Position numbers and translations under genes: made by a program
In this document: in pieces, positions 26,501 to 32,611 of the stretch
Layout: every line of letters starts with the position of its first letter
Position numbering within the stretch: position 1 is the stretch's first letter
The notes under the pieces: generated by a model
Seen by the model: only the letters and a program-made list of their open reading frames with translations
What the model was told of the DNA's origin: nothing
The model's database searches: none
Origin: a virus
Direction: 5' to 3' (one strand)
IMG/VR virus record: IMGVR_UViG_3300023116_000093
Coordinates: 1-43,612 of that record
DNA length: 43,612 bases

Positions 26501-28086
26501 CCATAGTTTGGTGCAATATTTAAATTGTAGGTATTATCCAATACTGAATAACTAAACTTACGGATATTACCATCAGTCTTTTGTAAGTCATTCATCTTAA
26601 AGTATGGATTGTCTTTGGTAAACACTCTACAATATTCCGTTCCAACCAAATCACCGTTTTGGTCAATAAAAGACATAACTCTCGAACCTTTGGTAATCTC
26701 TCTGGTCCCATCATAAAATACTTTGGAAACCTGGTCGATAGCATTACCAACGTGTTGAAGTTTGGCTTGACCTCCCAATCCGTCTGCTGAATTGATAAGT
26801 CTTTGGGTCTCGTCCATAATAGACCCCTGTTTGAATGAATAGTTTGTGGATATGGTACTGTTGAATGTAGCACTTACATCGTTCCAGTTTGCATCTTCAG
26901 AACCTGTATCTCCTCCAACACCACCTTTTTTACCAGCTGCAGGTCTACTCTTTGGTGATATCCACGTAAATCCACCTTGTAAACCACCTTCCTCACTTGG
27001 AAGTGGTGCGTTTAATCCAAACTTAAAGTTTTGGTCTTCACCTTCATATAATGTTGATAACTGACCATACCCTCTAACCGCAGATTGAACTCTCTTATTC
27101 TTATAATCAACAGGAAGTTCGTTATTTGGGAATAATACATCAGTCGGAGATTGTGTTCTACTACCCACATAATATGCCCCGTTTGGTGCCGTTAAGTTAA
27201 GGTCTGAAAGGAAGTTTGCTTTATAGTCAGGTCTAAAGTCATTGTATTCCAATGCTCTAAACAACGCAGAAGATTGACCTCTACCCGTATTATTTAGGAA
27301 AATATCAGAACCGTTTCTCTTTTCAGGTAATAACTTAGGACTTGGAATTGCTCCGTCCACATTATTATCATTAGCAAATAACCCACCCACAAAGTTGGCT
27401 GCTTGGTTAATAAAACTCTTTTTACCTTCAGGGTTAAAGTAATCACCAGGTATCCATGAGAATGGAACATATACTCCACTAATCCTTGAAATATAGTCTA
27501 ACCCTTTACCAACAGGGTTTGTTGGTGATGAAATGGTCCAATCAGGTTCAATAAACTCATTCGTTCCTCTGATGATATCAGCAACTAAGAATGGGTCTTG
27601 AGCCGCATTAAGGAAGTTTAATCGACCTAATGTTTCTTGTCTAACTTCTTCATCAACTCTATATTGTAACTCATTCTTTAATGATTTTGCACCAATTTGC
27701 ATCATTATAGAGTCCTGTGATAGTGAACCACTTGAACCTACAGGATTGTCTTGAAGTAATATTTGATAAGACGTGTAGTATGATGAAACAAACTTATAGT
27801 AAGTGTCTCTGTTTTCAATTAGTCGTTGAACATCCGTAATATCTATTGGGTCGTCATAACCGCCGGCAGGTCCGTACCAGTTTTTGGTGATTAGAAAAGT
27901 TTCTTCTTGTTGACCCACATCCACAACATTTGGACTGTCAACCACAGAATAGTTTGTCTGATTCAATTCACCCTGTGCAGGTGTTGAGGACGCAACGAAA
28001 CCTCCCTCAGAATATGGCTCTAAGTTTCTAACTAATAGTTGTGTTCTGAAAGTTTCTGTAGAAGCAAACGATAATGGACTTGGCAT
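23503..28086 (-). CDS. Large tube-cap/baseplate protein with central OmpA-like domain
   Basis: A 1527-residue protein between the tape measure and gp53, where T4 relatives keep tube-initiator genes (gp48/gp54). Two segments look like tube-type beta domains: about 572-630 (IMWFPPYDLRVDES then TYNNTQRQGSLSFKILVDHP) and about 1024-1095 (CVLRVGDFFHTKIAINQMTI then VNLSFYFIGGHGL). Residues about 721-890 form an OmpA-C-like domain: VYFDN strand, long helix, VEITLKGYTSS, YNEDLSKRRVDAVRQYIL, then RRVEV. In OmpA, Asp271 and Arg286 bind diaminopimelate. Here the Arg is kept (R823) but the Asp position is Ser808, so peptidoglycan binding is uncertain. The C-terminal about 300 residues are helical and charged. 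A TATTTAT motif lies 17 nt upstream. Confidence 0.85.
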   Translation of the reverse strand: MPSPLSFASTETFRTQLLVRNLEPYSEGGFVASSTPAQGELNQTNYSVVDSPNVVDVGQQEETFLITKNWYGPAGGYDDPIDITDVQRLIENRDTYYKFVSSYYTSYQILLQDNPVGSSGSLSQDSIMMQIGAKSLKNELQYRVDEEVRQETLGRLNFLNAAQDPFLVADIIRGTNEFIEPDWTISSPTNPVGKGLDYISRISGVYVPFSWIPGDYFNPEGKKSFINQAANFVGGLFANDNNVDGAIPSPKLLPEKRNGSDIFLNNTGRGQSSALFRALEYNDFRPDYKANFLSDLNLTAPNGAYYVGSRTQSPTDVLFPNNELPVDYKNKRVQSAVRGYGQLSTLYEGEDQNFKFGLNAPLPSEEGGLQGGFTWISPKSRPAAGKKGGVGGDTGSEDANWNDVSATFNSTISTNYSFKQGSIMDETQRLINSADGLGGQAKLQHVGNAIDQVSKVFYDGTREITKGSRVMSFIDQNGDLVGTEYCRVFTKDNPYFKMNDLQKTDGNIRKFSYSVLDNTYNLNIAPNYGDSSTNVVDGQVKKYMLSLENLAWRTTDMQQDLPSCEKGPNGGRIMWFPPYDLRVDESVAVRWTQNDFLGRPEPIYTYNNTQRQGSLSFKILVDHPSILNLLIDKELANVTPDSKITKIVDSFFAGCKKYDIYELARKFGQLSVNEIYEIVTKTKDIDQFQKAKEELPQPTEGETTVVENVTEKPSLSEFEGATVYFDNNTPSPSSGIWSNESYGTVYSNYITNQGTYQNQNKSNVSAIDNFFSSEIVAGKNQLDVLITQIVETIEKGYTVEITLKGYTSSLASKSYNEDLSKRRVDAVRQYILSDSRISKINQQTELGKVSVNYFGFGESECDSGNEVYTTTAMECRRVEVTNITVFEPRETEQDNTLDETEAIQQQTNPTAGNNDVETDNAPATRSSDEVRLREGVTKKLLRKLLTECNYFESITDDTSFLYEGMKEKIKYFNPVFHSMTPEGLNSRLTFLQQCLRPGNTIPTIGPDGKPLDNDALNTSFGVPPICVLRVGDFFHTKIAINQMTIRYEPLQLDLNPEGIGVQPMLADVNLSFYFIGGHGLKEPVQQLQNALSFNYYANTEMYDERATATEDTKKIDLETIEALDLSVPFSQQDAAGGGDRDGGTTIGEITSQNITNSGQTITGTIKYQQNMDDLIGNTKTYSDALTKTLEDINEEFGQSGLFMFTKDRKYINGSMKTTANQTDLYGKSEKLQDKIDTLFSEIKKDVDNETSPLLIDGSNTFSQVPSFKKSEIRKYKNKVNEILASYKDNFSITMNDIQSDLISAEQDLIYNIDRLNYVYSLNDGFIQPNGQVVIYSLSATTNVYDPNGPATDTLLEMEQDMDYISADLNGTLLQLESKNLISDDYSDSWSFSLEETLLANSSQKRLFTVIQKDVLGSNNLKNELIKWIDEQSFSNPQIWKDVINKIFDTLNSIYSSQKSKMESQFTDYKNSAIIGNTYEPYTLGKVREFNFSESATQSQTQVEGLRNLYSGVNSGSANKWNYKVKLN

Positions 28087-28103
28087 CTATTTTCTTTTTT
28101 TAT

Positions 28104-28110
28104 ATAAATA
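28104..28110 (-). promoter_or_regulatory. TATTTAT motif before the 1527-residue gene
   Basis: Sense-strand GGCTATTTATATAAAAAAAG, ending 17 nt before the ATG at 28086. It shares GGCTATTTAT with the site before the 1736-residue gene. Confidence 0.45.
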
Positions 28111-28125
28111 GCCTAACCACTATTT

Positions 28126-29922
28126 TTATGTTCCCAAGATATTACTTGGGTCCATGTATGTTTTTAATTTAATACTTAATTCTTGTAGTTGTGTTGCCGT
28201 TAAATTATTAATATCCACACCACCAACACCCTGTAGTTGAATTGTTCCTCCGTGATTTACATTTAAGTCTTCAAAATTCATAGTCATAGGGTCAATTTTT
28301 ACAGTCACATCATTCTCAACTTTAGCTAAGTTGACAGGTAGTGGGTTATCAACTGTATATGAACCAAGATTGGTTGTTGAGGCAGTACTACTTCCACCTC
28401 CTAATCCACTTCTAATATTTCTAAGATGATTCATAATTTCCAACTGAGTCATTGATGACATGTCAATACCATATTCAGATAATTCGATTTCCGCAACTTT
28501 ACTCGACAAACCATCGAATATTGTTTTGAAGTTGGTCATCATACCCTCATATGTCGTTGGTTTTTGAAGTTTTTCACCTAACTCTTTAACTCCCGTTTGA
28601 AAACTTTTATAGAATTTTGTTATTGATTCTCCAACTACACCACTATCACCTATCATCTTGTCTGAAAACTCAGCAATAGATTCCGCAGTTCCTTTAATAG
28701 TCGACCTAATTTCGGTAAACGCTTCACTACCAGCAACCTCAGCCTGAACTTGAATTAATGGGTCTAATAATGCCTTTTCAATCTCTTCTAATGCATTCAT
28801 TTGACGAAGAGCAATTTCTCGGTCATCTAAATTGGCTTCATCGGTCATTTTATTAAGTTGGTCTGAATACTTGTTAAGGGCCTCTGATGCACTAACCAAC
28901 ACATCTTTACCTTCTTCATTTTGAACTTTTACCTTAACTTCACCGTCTTCAAGTTGACCTAAACTGGCTAACATTTCTTTTTGTTCGGGAGTAGCATCTA
29001 AGAATTGTAGATAATCAAGTTTTTGATTTCTCTCAGCGGTTTTCACGGCAGTATTAGCCAATTCCTCGTAATCCATACCCAAAGCGTCTGCTTGTGCTCT
29101 TAACCTTCTCATTTCAGTCGCCCCAATTTGGAACTCCCCTGTGGTTTCATTGAAGGTAACCGCTGCGGATGCGGCATCTAATATGGTGTTTTGTAACCCT
29201 TCCAAGTCATTCTGAGCCATGTTCATTAATTGGAATGGGTCAGCTAATGCACCAACAGCACCACCTAATACTTGAAATTGTGCGGCTAAATTAATCGCTT
29301 CAGAAGGGTCTAACAGTTTCGCAGCTAAACCTGTTACATCCGCCATATTAATACGAAGGGCTTGTGACCTCGCAACCATTCTTGTAAACCCTTCAACACC
29401 GTCTCTAAAGTTATAAGAATTCATGAGTTTAAGGTTTTCACCAACTTTCTCCATAAACTGAGCAGTATTCAAACCATATTGACGTGAAGTCTTAGCCATA
29501 TCACTCATCTGCTTTGCGGCTTCAGTAGGTCCAACACCTAAGGTTGCAAAGCCCTCTACTAATACCCCTACTTGTTCTGCGGTAATATTGGTTGCCTTTT
29601 GAAACTCAGCAAACTTAACAATCTGGTCTTCAGTTAACATAACATTAGTCCTTAATTGTTGTGCAATCGCACCATAGGTAGTAGCTAAATCATCTACTCT
29701 TACTCCCAACTCGGCAGTGCTCTGAGCAGCACCCGCCATACTGAGTCTTACAGAATCAGCAAACGCGGTTCCCTGACCAAAAATATCCGCTGTGATTTTT
29801 TTTGCCTGAGTTTCAAAATTCAAAATTGCGCTCGACATTTGAGTAAACTCTTGTCTAAAACTATTTAGAATCTCAGTTAATGATTTTGGGTCTGTATTAC
29901 CTCCTGTATCTTGTAAAAACAT
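28126..29922 (-). CDS. Tail tape measure protein, T4 gp29-like
   Basis: A 598-residue, mostly helical protein rich in Ala, Gln, Glu and Met, without cysteines. It follows the tube and gp26-like genes. It has tape-measure features: N-terminal helices (SLTEILNSFRQEFTQMSSAI), a repeated pattern of the TP901 kind (GVLVEGFATLGVGPTEAAKQ, GLNTAQFMEKVGENLKLMNS), and a Gly-rich spacer near 510 before a beta-rich C-terminus. The length is almost that of T4 gp29 (590); as tape length sets tail length, a tail near T4 size is implied. There is no clear transmembrane segment. A TATTTAT motif lies 16 nt before the ATG. Confidence 0.82.
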   Translation of the reverse strand: MFLQDTGGNTDPKSLTEILNSFRQEFTQMSSAILNFETQAKKITADIFGQGTAFADSVRLSMAGAAQSTAELGVRVDDLATTYGAIAQQLRTNVMLTEDQIVKFAEFQKATNITAEQVGVLVEGFATLGVGPTEAAKQMSDMAKTSRQYGLNTAQFMEKVGENLKLMNSYNFRDGVEGFTRMVARSQALRINMADVTGLAAKLLDPSEAINLAAQFQVLGGAVGALADPFQLMNMAQNDLEGLQNTILDAASAAVTFNETTGEFQIGATEMRRLRAQADALGMDYEELANTAVKTAERNQKLDYLQFLDATPEQKEMLASLGQLEDGEVKVKVQNEEGKDVLVSASEALNKYSDQLNKMTDEANLDDREIALRQMNALEEIEKALLDPLIQVQAEVAGSEAFTEIRSTIKGTAESIAEFSDKMIGDSGVVGESITKFYKSFQTGVKELGEKLQKPTTYEGMMTNFKTIFDGLSSKVAEIELSEYGIDMSSMTQLEIMNHLRNIRSGLGGGSSTASTTNLGSYTVDNPLPVNLAKVENDVTVKIDPMTMNFEDLNVNHGGTIQLQGVGGVDINNLTATQLQELSIKLKTYMDPSNILGT

Positions 29923-29938
29923 GAACTAATCTTTTCTA

Positions 29939-29945
29939 ATAAATA
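29939..29945 (-). promoter_or_regulatory. TATTTAT motif before tape measure gene
   Basis: Sense-strand GATATTTATTAGAAAAG, ending 16 nt before the ATG at 29922 and overlapping the end of the preceding small gene's intergenic space. Same pattern as at other starts. Confidence 0.45.
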
Positions 29946-29948
29946 TCT

Positions 29949-30098
29949 TTACTTGGATTTCCTTTGTTGTTCTTTAATTTTTTCCATATCAGAAACAAAC
30001 TTATCTATGAAATACCGTCTCTCAAAGACCGGTATGTTCATTAAGTCAGAGTAACTAAATCCAAGTTCCTTGACGCAATAGTAGATTTCGTCAAGCAT
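29949..30098 (-). CDS. Small protein downstream of gp26-like gene; possible tail assembly chaperone partner
   Basis: A 49-residue protein if started at the ATG at 30098, 13 nt after the gp26-like stop: MLDEIYYCVKELGFSYSDLM, then RRYFIDKFVSDMEKIKEQQR. The same frame stays open upstream to a TTG at 30143, overlapping the gp26-like gene by 32 nt in the +1 frame. It lies exactly between tube and tape measure, where many phages encode a tail assembly chaperone made partly by frameshifting. A T6 run lies in the overlap. Independent initiation at the ATG is the simpler reading. Its small helical, charged nature fits a chaperone extension, but the family is not recognised. Confidence 0.68.
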   Translation of the reverse strand: MLDEIYYCVKELGFSYSDLMNIPVFERRYFIDKFVSDMEKIKEQQRKSK

Positions 30099-30111
30099 AG
30101 ATTTCCTATAA

Positions 30112-30861
30112 TCAGAAGAAAGGACGAAAAAACTCAGCCCCAAAGGTGATACGAGAAGTCACCTTTTCTCCAGACGGGGCCGTAAATGTGCGGTCCAAAT
30201 CCAAACGTGGTTCCGCATCTCTCATTGAATTTCTTATGAATTTTGAATCCGCAATCGGCATTGTCATAATCTCTTGAGCAATACGACCCTTATCGGTCTC
30301 ACCATTTAATGAAACAATTTGCATCTCCAATCTTTTTGTCACCACAGGAGCAACAACACCATCAGGGTATGCATCTTGAATTTTTTGGATTTCTTTAATA
30401 TCAGACATCGTCAACAACTTACATTTCACATTTGCCTTAGAAACTGGAAGTTGGAATTCAAACAACCCGTCATTACCAGGTTCCATCGACCCCTGTTTCA
30501 CATTGAGTTCGTCCAATAGAATGGTTTGTTGGAAGTCTTTAAGAGTCTTCGGGTCCCTAAGTGTAAAAGTATATTCGGGACCAAAGGAAGAGTTCCTTAA
30601 GAAGATTAGAATGGCCTCAACATCACAATCCAATAGTTGATTAGGGTCAACATCTGGTTCGTAGATTTTGTTTCTAAGCAACGTGTGAACAATATTGTCA
30701 GGGTTCTTTTGTCCCAACAAAATGTTTTCGTCTGAGGCTGTTAAGTATCCCACTTTTAGGGATGCCTTTTTATTTCTATAAAATCTACCTTGTGAAGGTA
30801 GTGTCACCACGTCGTGTGGTAAGTTAAAGTCTTCTTGACCGTATTGTGTTGCGTTGTCCAT
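30112..30861 (-). CDS. Baseplate hub / tail assembly protein, T4 gp26-like
   Basis: A 249-residue protein resembling the T4 gp26-type baseplate family: an N-terminal LPSQGRFYRNKK block, GYLTASDENILL, a region of acidic and hydrophobic helices (LLDCDVEAILIFLRNSSFGPEY), and a C-terminal FGAEFFRPFF. T4 gp26 (208 residues) is linked to the hub and spike; homologues next to tube genes in other phages may act as tail assembly chaperones. It is encoded between tube and tape measure, after a hairpin terminator, and overlaps the open frame of the next small gene. There is no Shine-Dalgarno sequence. Confidence 0.75.
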   Translation of the reverse strand: MDNATQYGQEDFNLPHDVVTLPSQGRFYRNKKASLKVGYLTASDENILLGQKNPDNIVHTLLRNKIYEPDVDPNQLLDCDVEAILIFLRNSSFGPEYTFTLRDPKTLKDFQQTILLDELNVKQGSMEPGNDGLFEFQLPVSKANVKCKLLTMSDIKEIQKIQDAYPDGVVAPVVTKRLEMQIVSLNGETDKGRIAQEIMTMPIADSKFIRNSMRDAEPRLDLDRTFTAPSGEKVTSRITFGAEFFRPFF

Positions 30862-30873
30862 AATATATTATAT

Positions 30874-30906
30874 AAAAAAACCATAGAGAGTCTCCCCTCT
30901 ATGGTT
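30874..30906 (-). terminator. Hairpin terminator after tail tube gene
   Basis: Minus strand: a perfect 10-bp stem AACCATAGAG / CTCTATGGTT with an 8-nt loop, followed by TTTTT. It lies 37 nt after the tail tube stop. It probably ends the abundant tube transcript so that assembly genes downstream are made at lower levels. A CATTTAT variant of the motif lies just upstream of the stem (30917-30911). Confidence 0.88.
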
Positions 30907-30942
30907 AAATATAAATGAACTGATTTTATCGTAAAGAGTATA

Positions 30943-31431
30943 TTAGTATACCAAAATACATCTATCAGGACGAAGAGTTGCAGTAATTGTAGCAATACCA
31001 TCGTCACTATATCCTAACGAGTCAAAGTTTACATCAGTTAAGAATGTTCCTTGTAACAACCACTTTTCAATTGCCACCCCTGTTGGGTCTAACATTTCAA
31101 GTGTAATTTGTTTTTTGTAACCCGCCGCGTATCCCATACGACCAGTTACAGATTCAGCGTGTAAACGAACCCACTCCATAAGTGCTTGTGAAGCTGAAGG
31201 ACCGATTGGGTCACGGAATGTTACGTTAATTGTATTCCACGTAAAACGACCAGCAACATAAGTTGAAGTGTTCAAGAATGGAATTTCCACAGGATTAATA
31301 CTAACTTGTGGTCTTGATGTGGACTCAACATACCACGAATTGATACCCAAAGAAGAATCGAAAGAGAGAATAAACCTATTCTTTCTTTTTGGTTCGTAAG
31401 GTATCGGCATTTTCATTAATAAATCAGCCAT
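30943..31431 (-). CDS. gp19: Tail tube protein, T4 gp19-like
   Basis: A 162-residue protein, nearly the length of T4 gp19 (163). It stacks in hexameric rings to form the inner tail tube through which DNA passes. Family features: an N-terminal RKNRFILSFDSSLGINSWYV strand pair, NPVEIPFLNTSTYVAGRFTW, VTFRDPIGPSASQALMEWVR, KKQITLEMLDPTG and the C-terminal strands ending PDRCILVY. It is flanked by its own upstream motif and downstream terminator, as expected for a highly expressed structural gene. Confidence 0.95.
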   Translation of the reverse strand: MADLLMKMPIPYEPKRKNRFILSFDSSLGINSWYVESTSRPQVSINPVEIPFLNTSTYVAGRFTWNTINVTFRDPIGPSASQALMEWVRLHAESVTGRMGYAAGYKKQITLEMLDPTGVAIEKWLLQGTFLTDVNFDSLGYSDDGIATITATLRPDRCILVY

Positions 31432-31463
31432 TGTATTTTGGTTTTAATAGTCTTTATTTTATT

Positions 31464-31470
31464 ATAAATA
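31464..31470 (-). promoter_or_regulatory. TATTTAT motif before tail tube gene
   Basis: Sense-strand TTATATTTATAATAAAATAAAG, ending 32 nt before the ATG at 31431. The longer leader matches that of the sheath gene (33 nt), so the two most abundant tail proteins share this spacing. Confidence 0.5.
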
Positions 31471-31542
31471 TAAGTCAGAGTAATTTTTTCTATTTACTTT
31501 CCACCGGAAAACTGAATATTACATATAACCAGTCCAGTTTTT

Positions 31543-32391
31543 TTAAACTTCTATTTTTTCTCCTCCTTTAGTTAAATAAGTTTTAACTGGTTTATCTTCA
31601 TATTCCTTATCTAAGAAATCTTTAATCTTATCAATATTTCTAGGGTCATCATCAGAAAAACCAATCATAGGAACAAAATTGTTCTTTACGTCGTTTTTGA
31701 AGAATGCTCTTTTTCCAATCCTACCCGCCAACTCTTTTACATATAAAATGAACTCACGTAGTGCCTTGATTTTTCCTTCTTCAGGATTGGCAGCACTTCC
31801 TTCACCATAAGTTACTGGATGGAATTTTAATAAGTCCAAATATACCTCAATTAATTCTTCATCACTCATATCTTCTTCATCGACAAATTGACGGTATTTT
31901 CTAAGGTTTTTAACCAGTTCATTCTTACTAATTCCTTTATGGTCCGTAACAATCATGTTGTAAACCGCGTCCCTCAAAACAGAAGGGGTATGTCCTCTTG
32001 CCGTAATAATTGAAAAAATTGAACCTCCGTTGATTGCCTCAACAAAATCGTCCCATGAAGGACCAGTCTCAGCCAACATAGCATCAACAATAAATTGTGA
32101 ATCACCTTTAACGGTAAAGTTTCTATAAGGGTCCTCAGCATATCCGACAATCATCTCACCGTTGTATTCGAAAGGTTCTTGACCAATCATCCCACGGTAA
32201 TCTGCAAAGTCCTCAGTAGACATCCCAACCTCTTTACCGTCCTCCGTCTGAACAACGATTTTAGTTGGCATCTCCAAGATATTGTCGTCCCAATCAAAAG
32301 CATAATACTTTAAATCTGGGTGACCCTCTTCGTCAAAACCTTCCTTGAGTTCTTTTTCCTCAATATACTCTTTTAAGATTTTACGAATCAT
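31543..32391 (-). CDS. HAD-superfamily hydrolase-like protein
   Basis: A 282-residue protein with haloacid dehalogenase motifs: motif I YYAFDWDDNIL (D33, D35), motif II SIITARGH (T130), a possible motif III lysine (K207 in EEGKIKAL), and motif IV GFSDDDPRNID (D247-D249). This predicts a Mg-dependent phosphatase or phosphotransferase. The DWDDN variant of motif I and the roughly 70-residue insertion after it set it apart from polynucleotide kinase phosphatases. The substrate is unknown. The N-terminus MIRKILKEYIEEKELKEG is a charged amphipathic helix before the catalytic domain. The gene is inserted between sheath and tube genes and is coupled by an ATGA overlap to the 47-residue gene upstream. 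Confidence 0.85.
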   Translation of the reverse strand: MIRKILKEYIEEKELKEGFDEEGHPDLKYYAFDWDDNILEMPTKIVVQTEDGKEVGMSTEDFADYRGMIGQEPFEYNGEMIVGYAEDPYRNFTVKGDSQFIVDAMLAETGPSWDDFVEAINGGSIFSIITARGHTPSVLRDAVYNMIVTDHKGISKNELVKNLRKYRQFVDEEDMSDEELIEVYLDLLKFHPVTYGEGSAANPEEGKIKALREFILYVKELAGRIGKRAFFKNDVKNNFVPMIGFSDDDPRNIDKIKDFLDKEYEDKPVKTYLTKGGEKIEV

Positions 32392-32531
32392 TTGTTATCC
32401 GAATTAAGTTTTTCAATTAATCTTTCTAATTGTGATTCAGTCATCACAATATTCTGAGCTTTCTCAGAAAATGTCTCTTTACCCTTTTCTAAATTAAGGG
32501 CTTCTGACAAATATGATTTTTTAAATTCCAT
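32388..32531 (-). CDS. 47-residue peptide, unknown
   Basis: ATG at 32531 to TGA at 32388; the stop overlaps the HAD gene start (ATGA). The sequence is helical and charged: MEFKKSYLSEALNLEKGKET, with a MTESQLERLIEKL segment. Overlap coupling and a leader free of other features argue for a real gene. The TESQLERLIEKL helix resembles short N-terminal tags on other proteins in this window, so it may be a small virion or scaffold peptide; this is inference. Confidence 0.65.
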   Translation of the reverse strand: MEFKKSYLSEALNLEKGKETFSEKAQNIVMTESQLERLIEKLNSDNK

Positions 32532-32560
32532 GATTTTACTTTTTATTAAACGTTTAAAAA

Positions 32561-32592
32561 AGGCTAATGGGGGTCACCATCGGTAACCCCCA
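32561..32592 (-). terminator. Hairpin terminator after tail sheath gene
   Basis: Minus strand TGGGGGT / ACCCCCA stem of 7 bp with an inner ACC/GGT pairing across one mismatch, then ATTAGCC and a T-run (TTTTTT). It starts about 20 nt after the sheath stop and ends the sheath transcript before the 47-residue gene. Confidence 0.8.
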
Positions 32593-32598
32593 ACTAAT

Positions 32599-32605
32599 AT
32601 AAATA
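32599..32605 (-). promoter_or_regulatory. TATTTAT motif between sheath stop and its hairpin
   Basis: Sense-strand GTATATTTATATTAG just after the sheath stop (32612) and before the hairpin. It is about 67 nt from the 47-residue ATG. It could drive a transcript that begins with the hairpin, or be chance. Confidence 0.25.
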
Positions 32606-32611
32606 TACTAA

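Noticed and set aside
30112-30143. A simple -1 frameshift between gp26-like and the next gene
   Set aside because: The downstream frame is +1 relative to the upstream gene, so a standard -1 slip would not reach it. Only +1 or -2 slippage would work, and an ATG 13 nt after the stop gives a simpler route.
31432-31542. A terminator after the HAD gene
   Set aside because: Only a weak AAAACTG / CAGTTTT pairing with a loop of about 20 nt is visible, without a good T-run.
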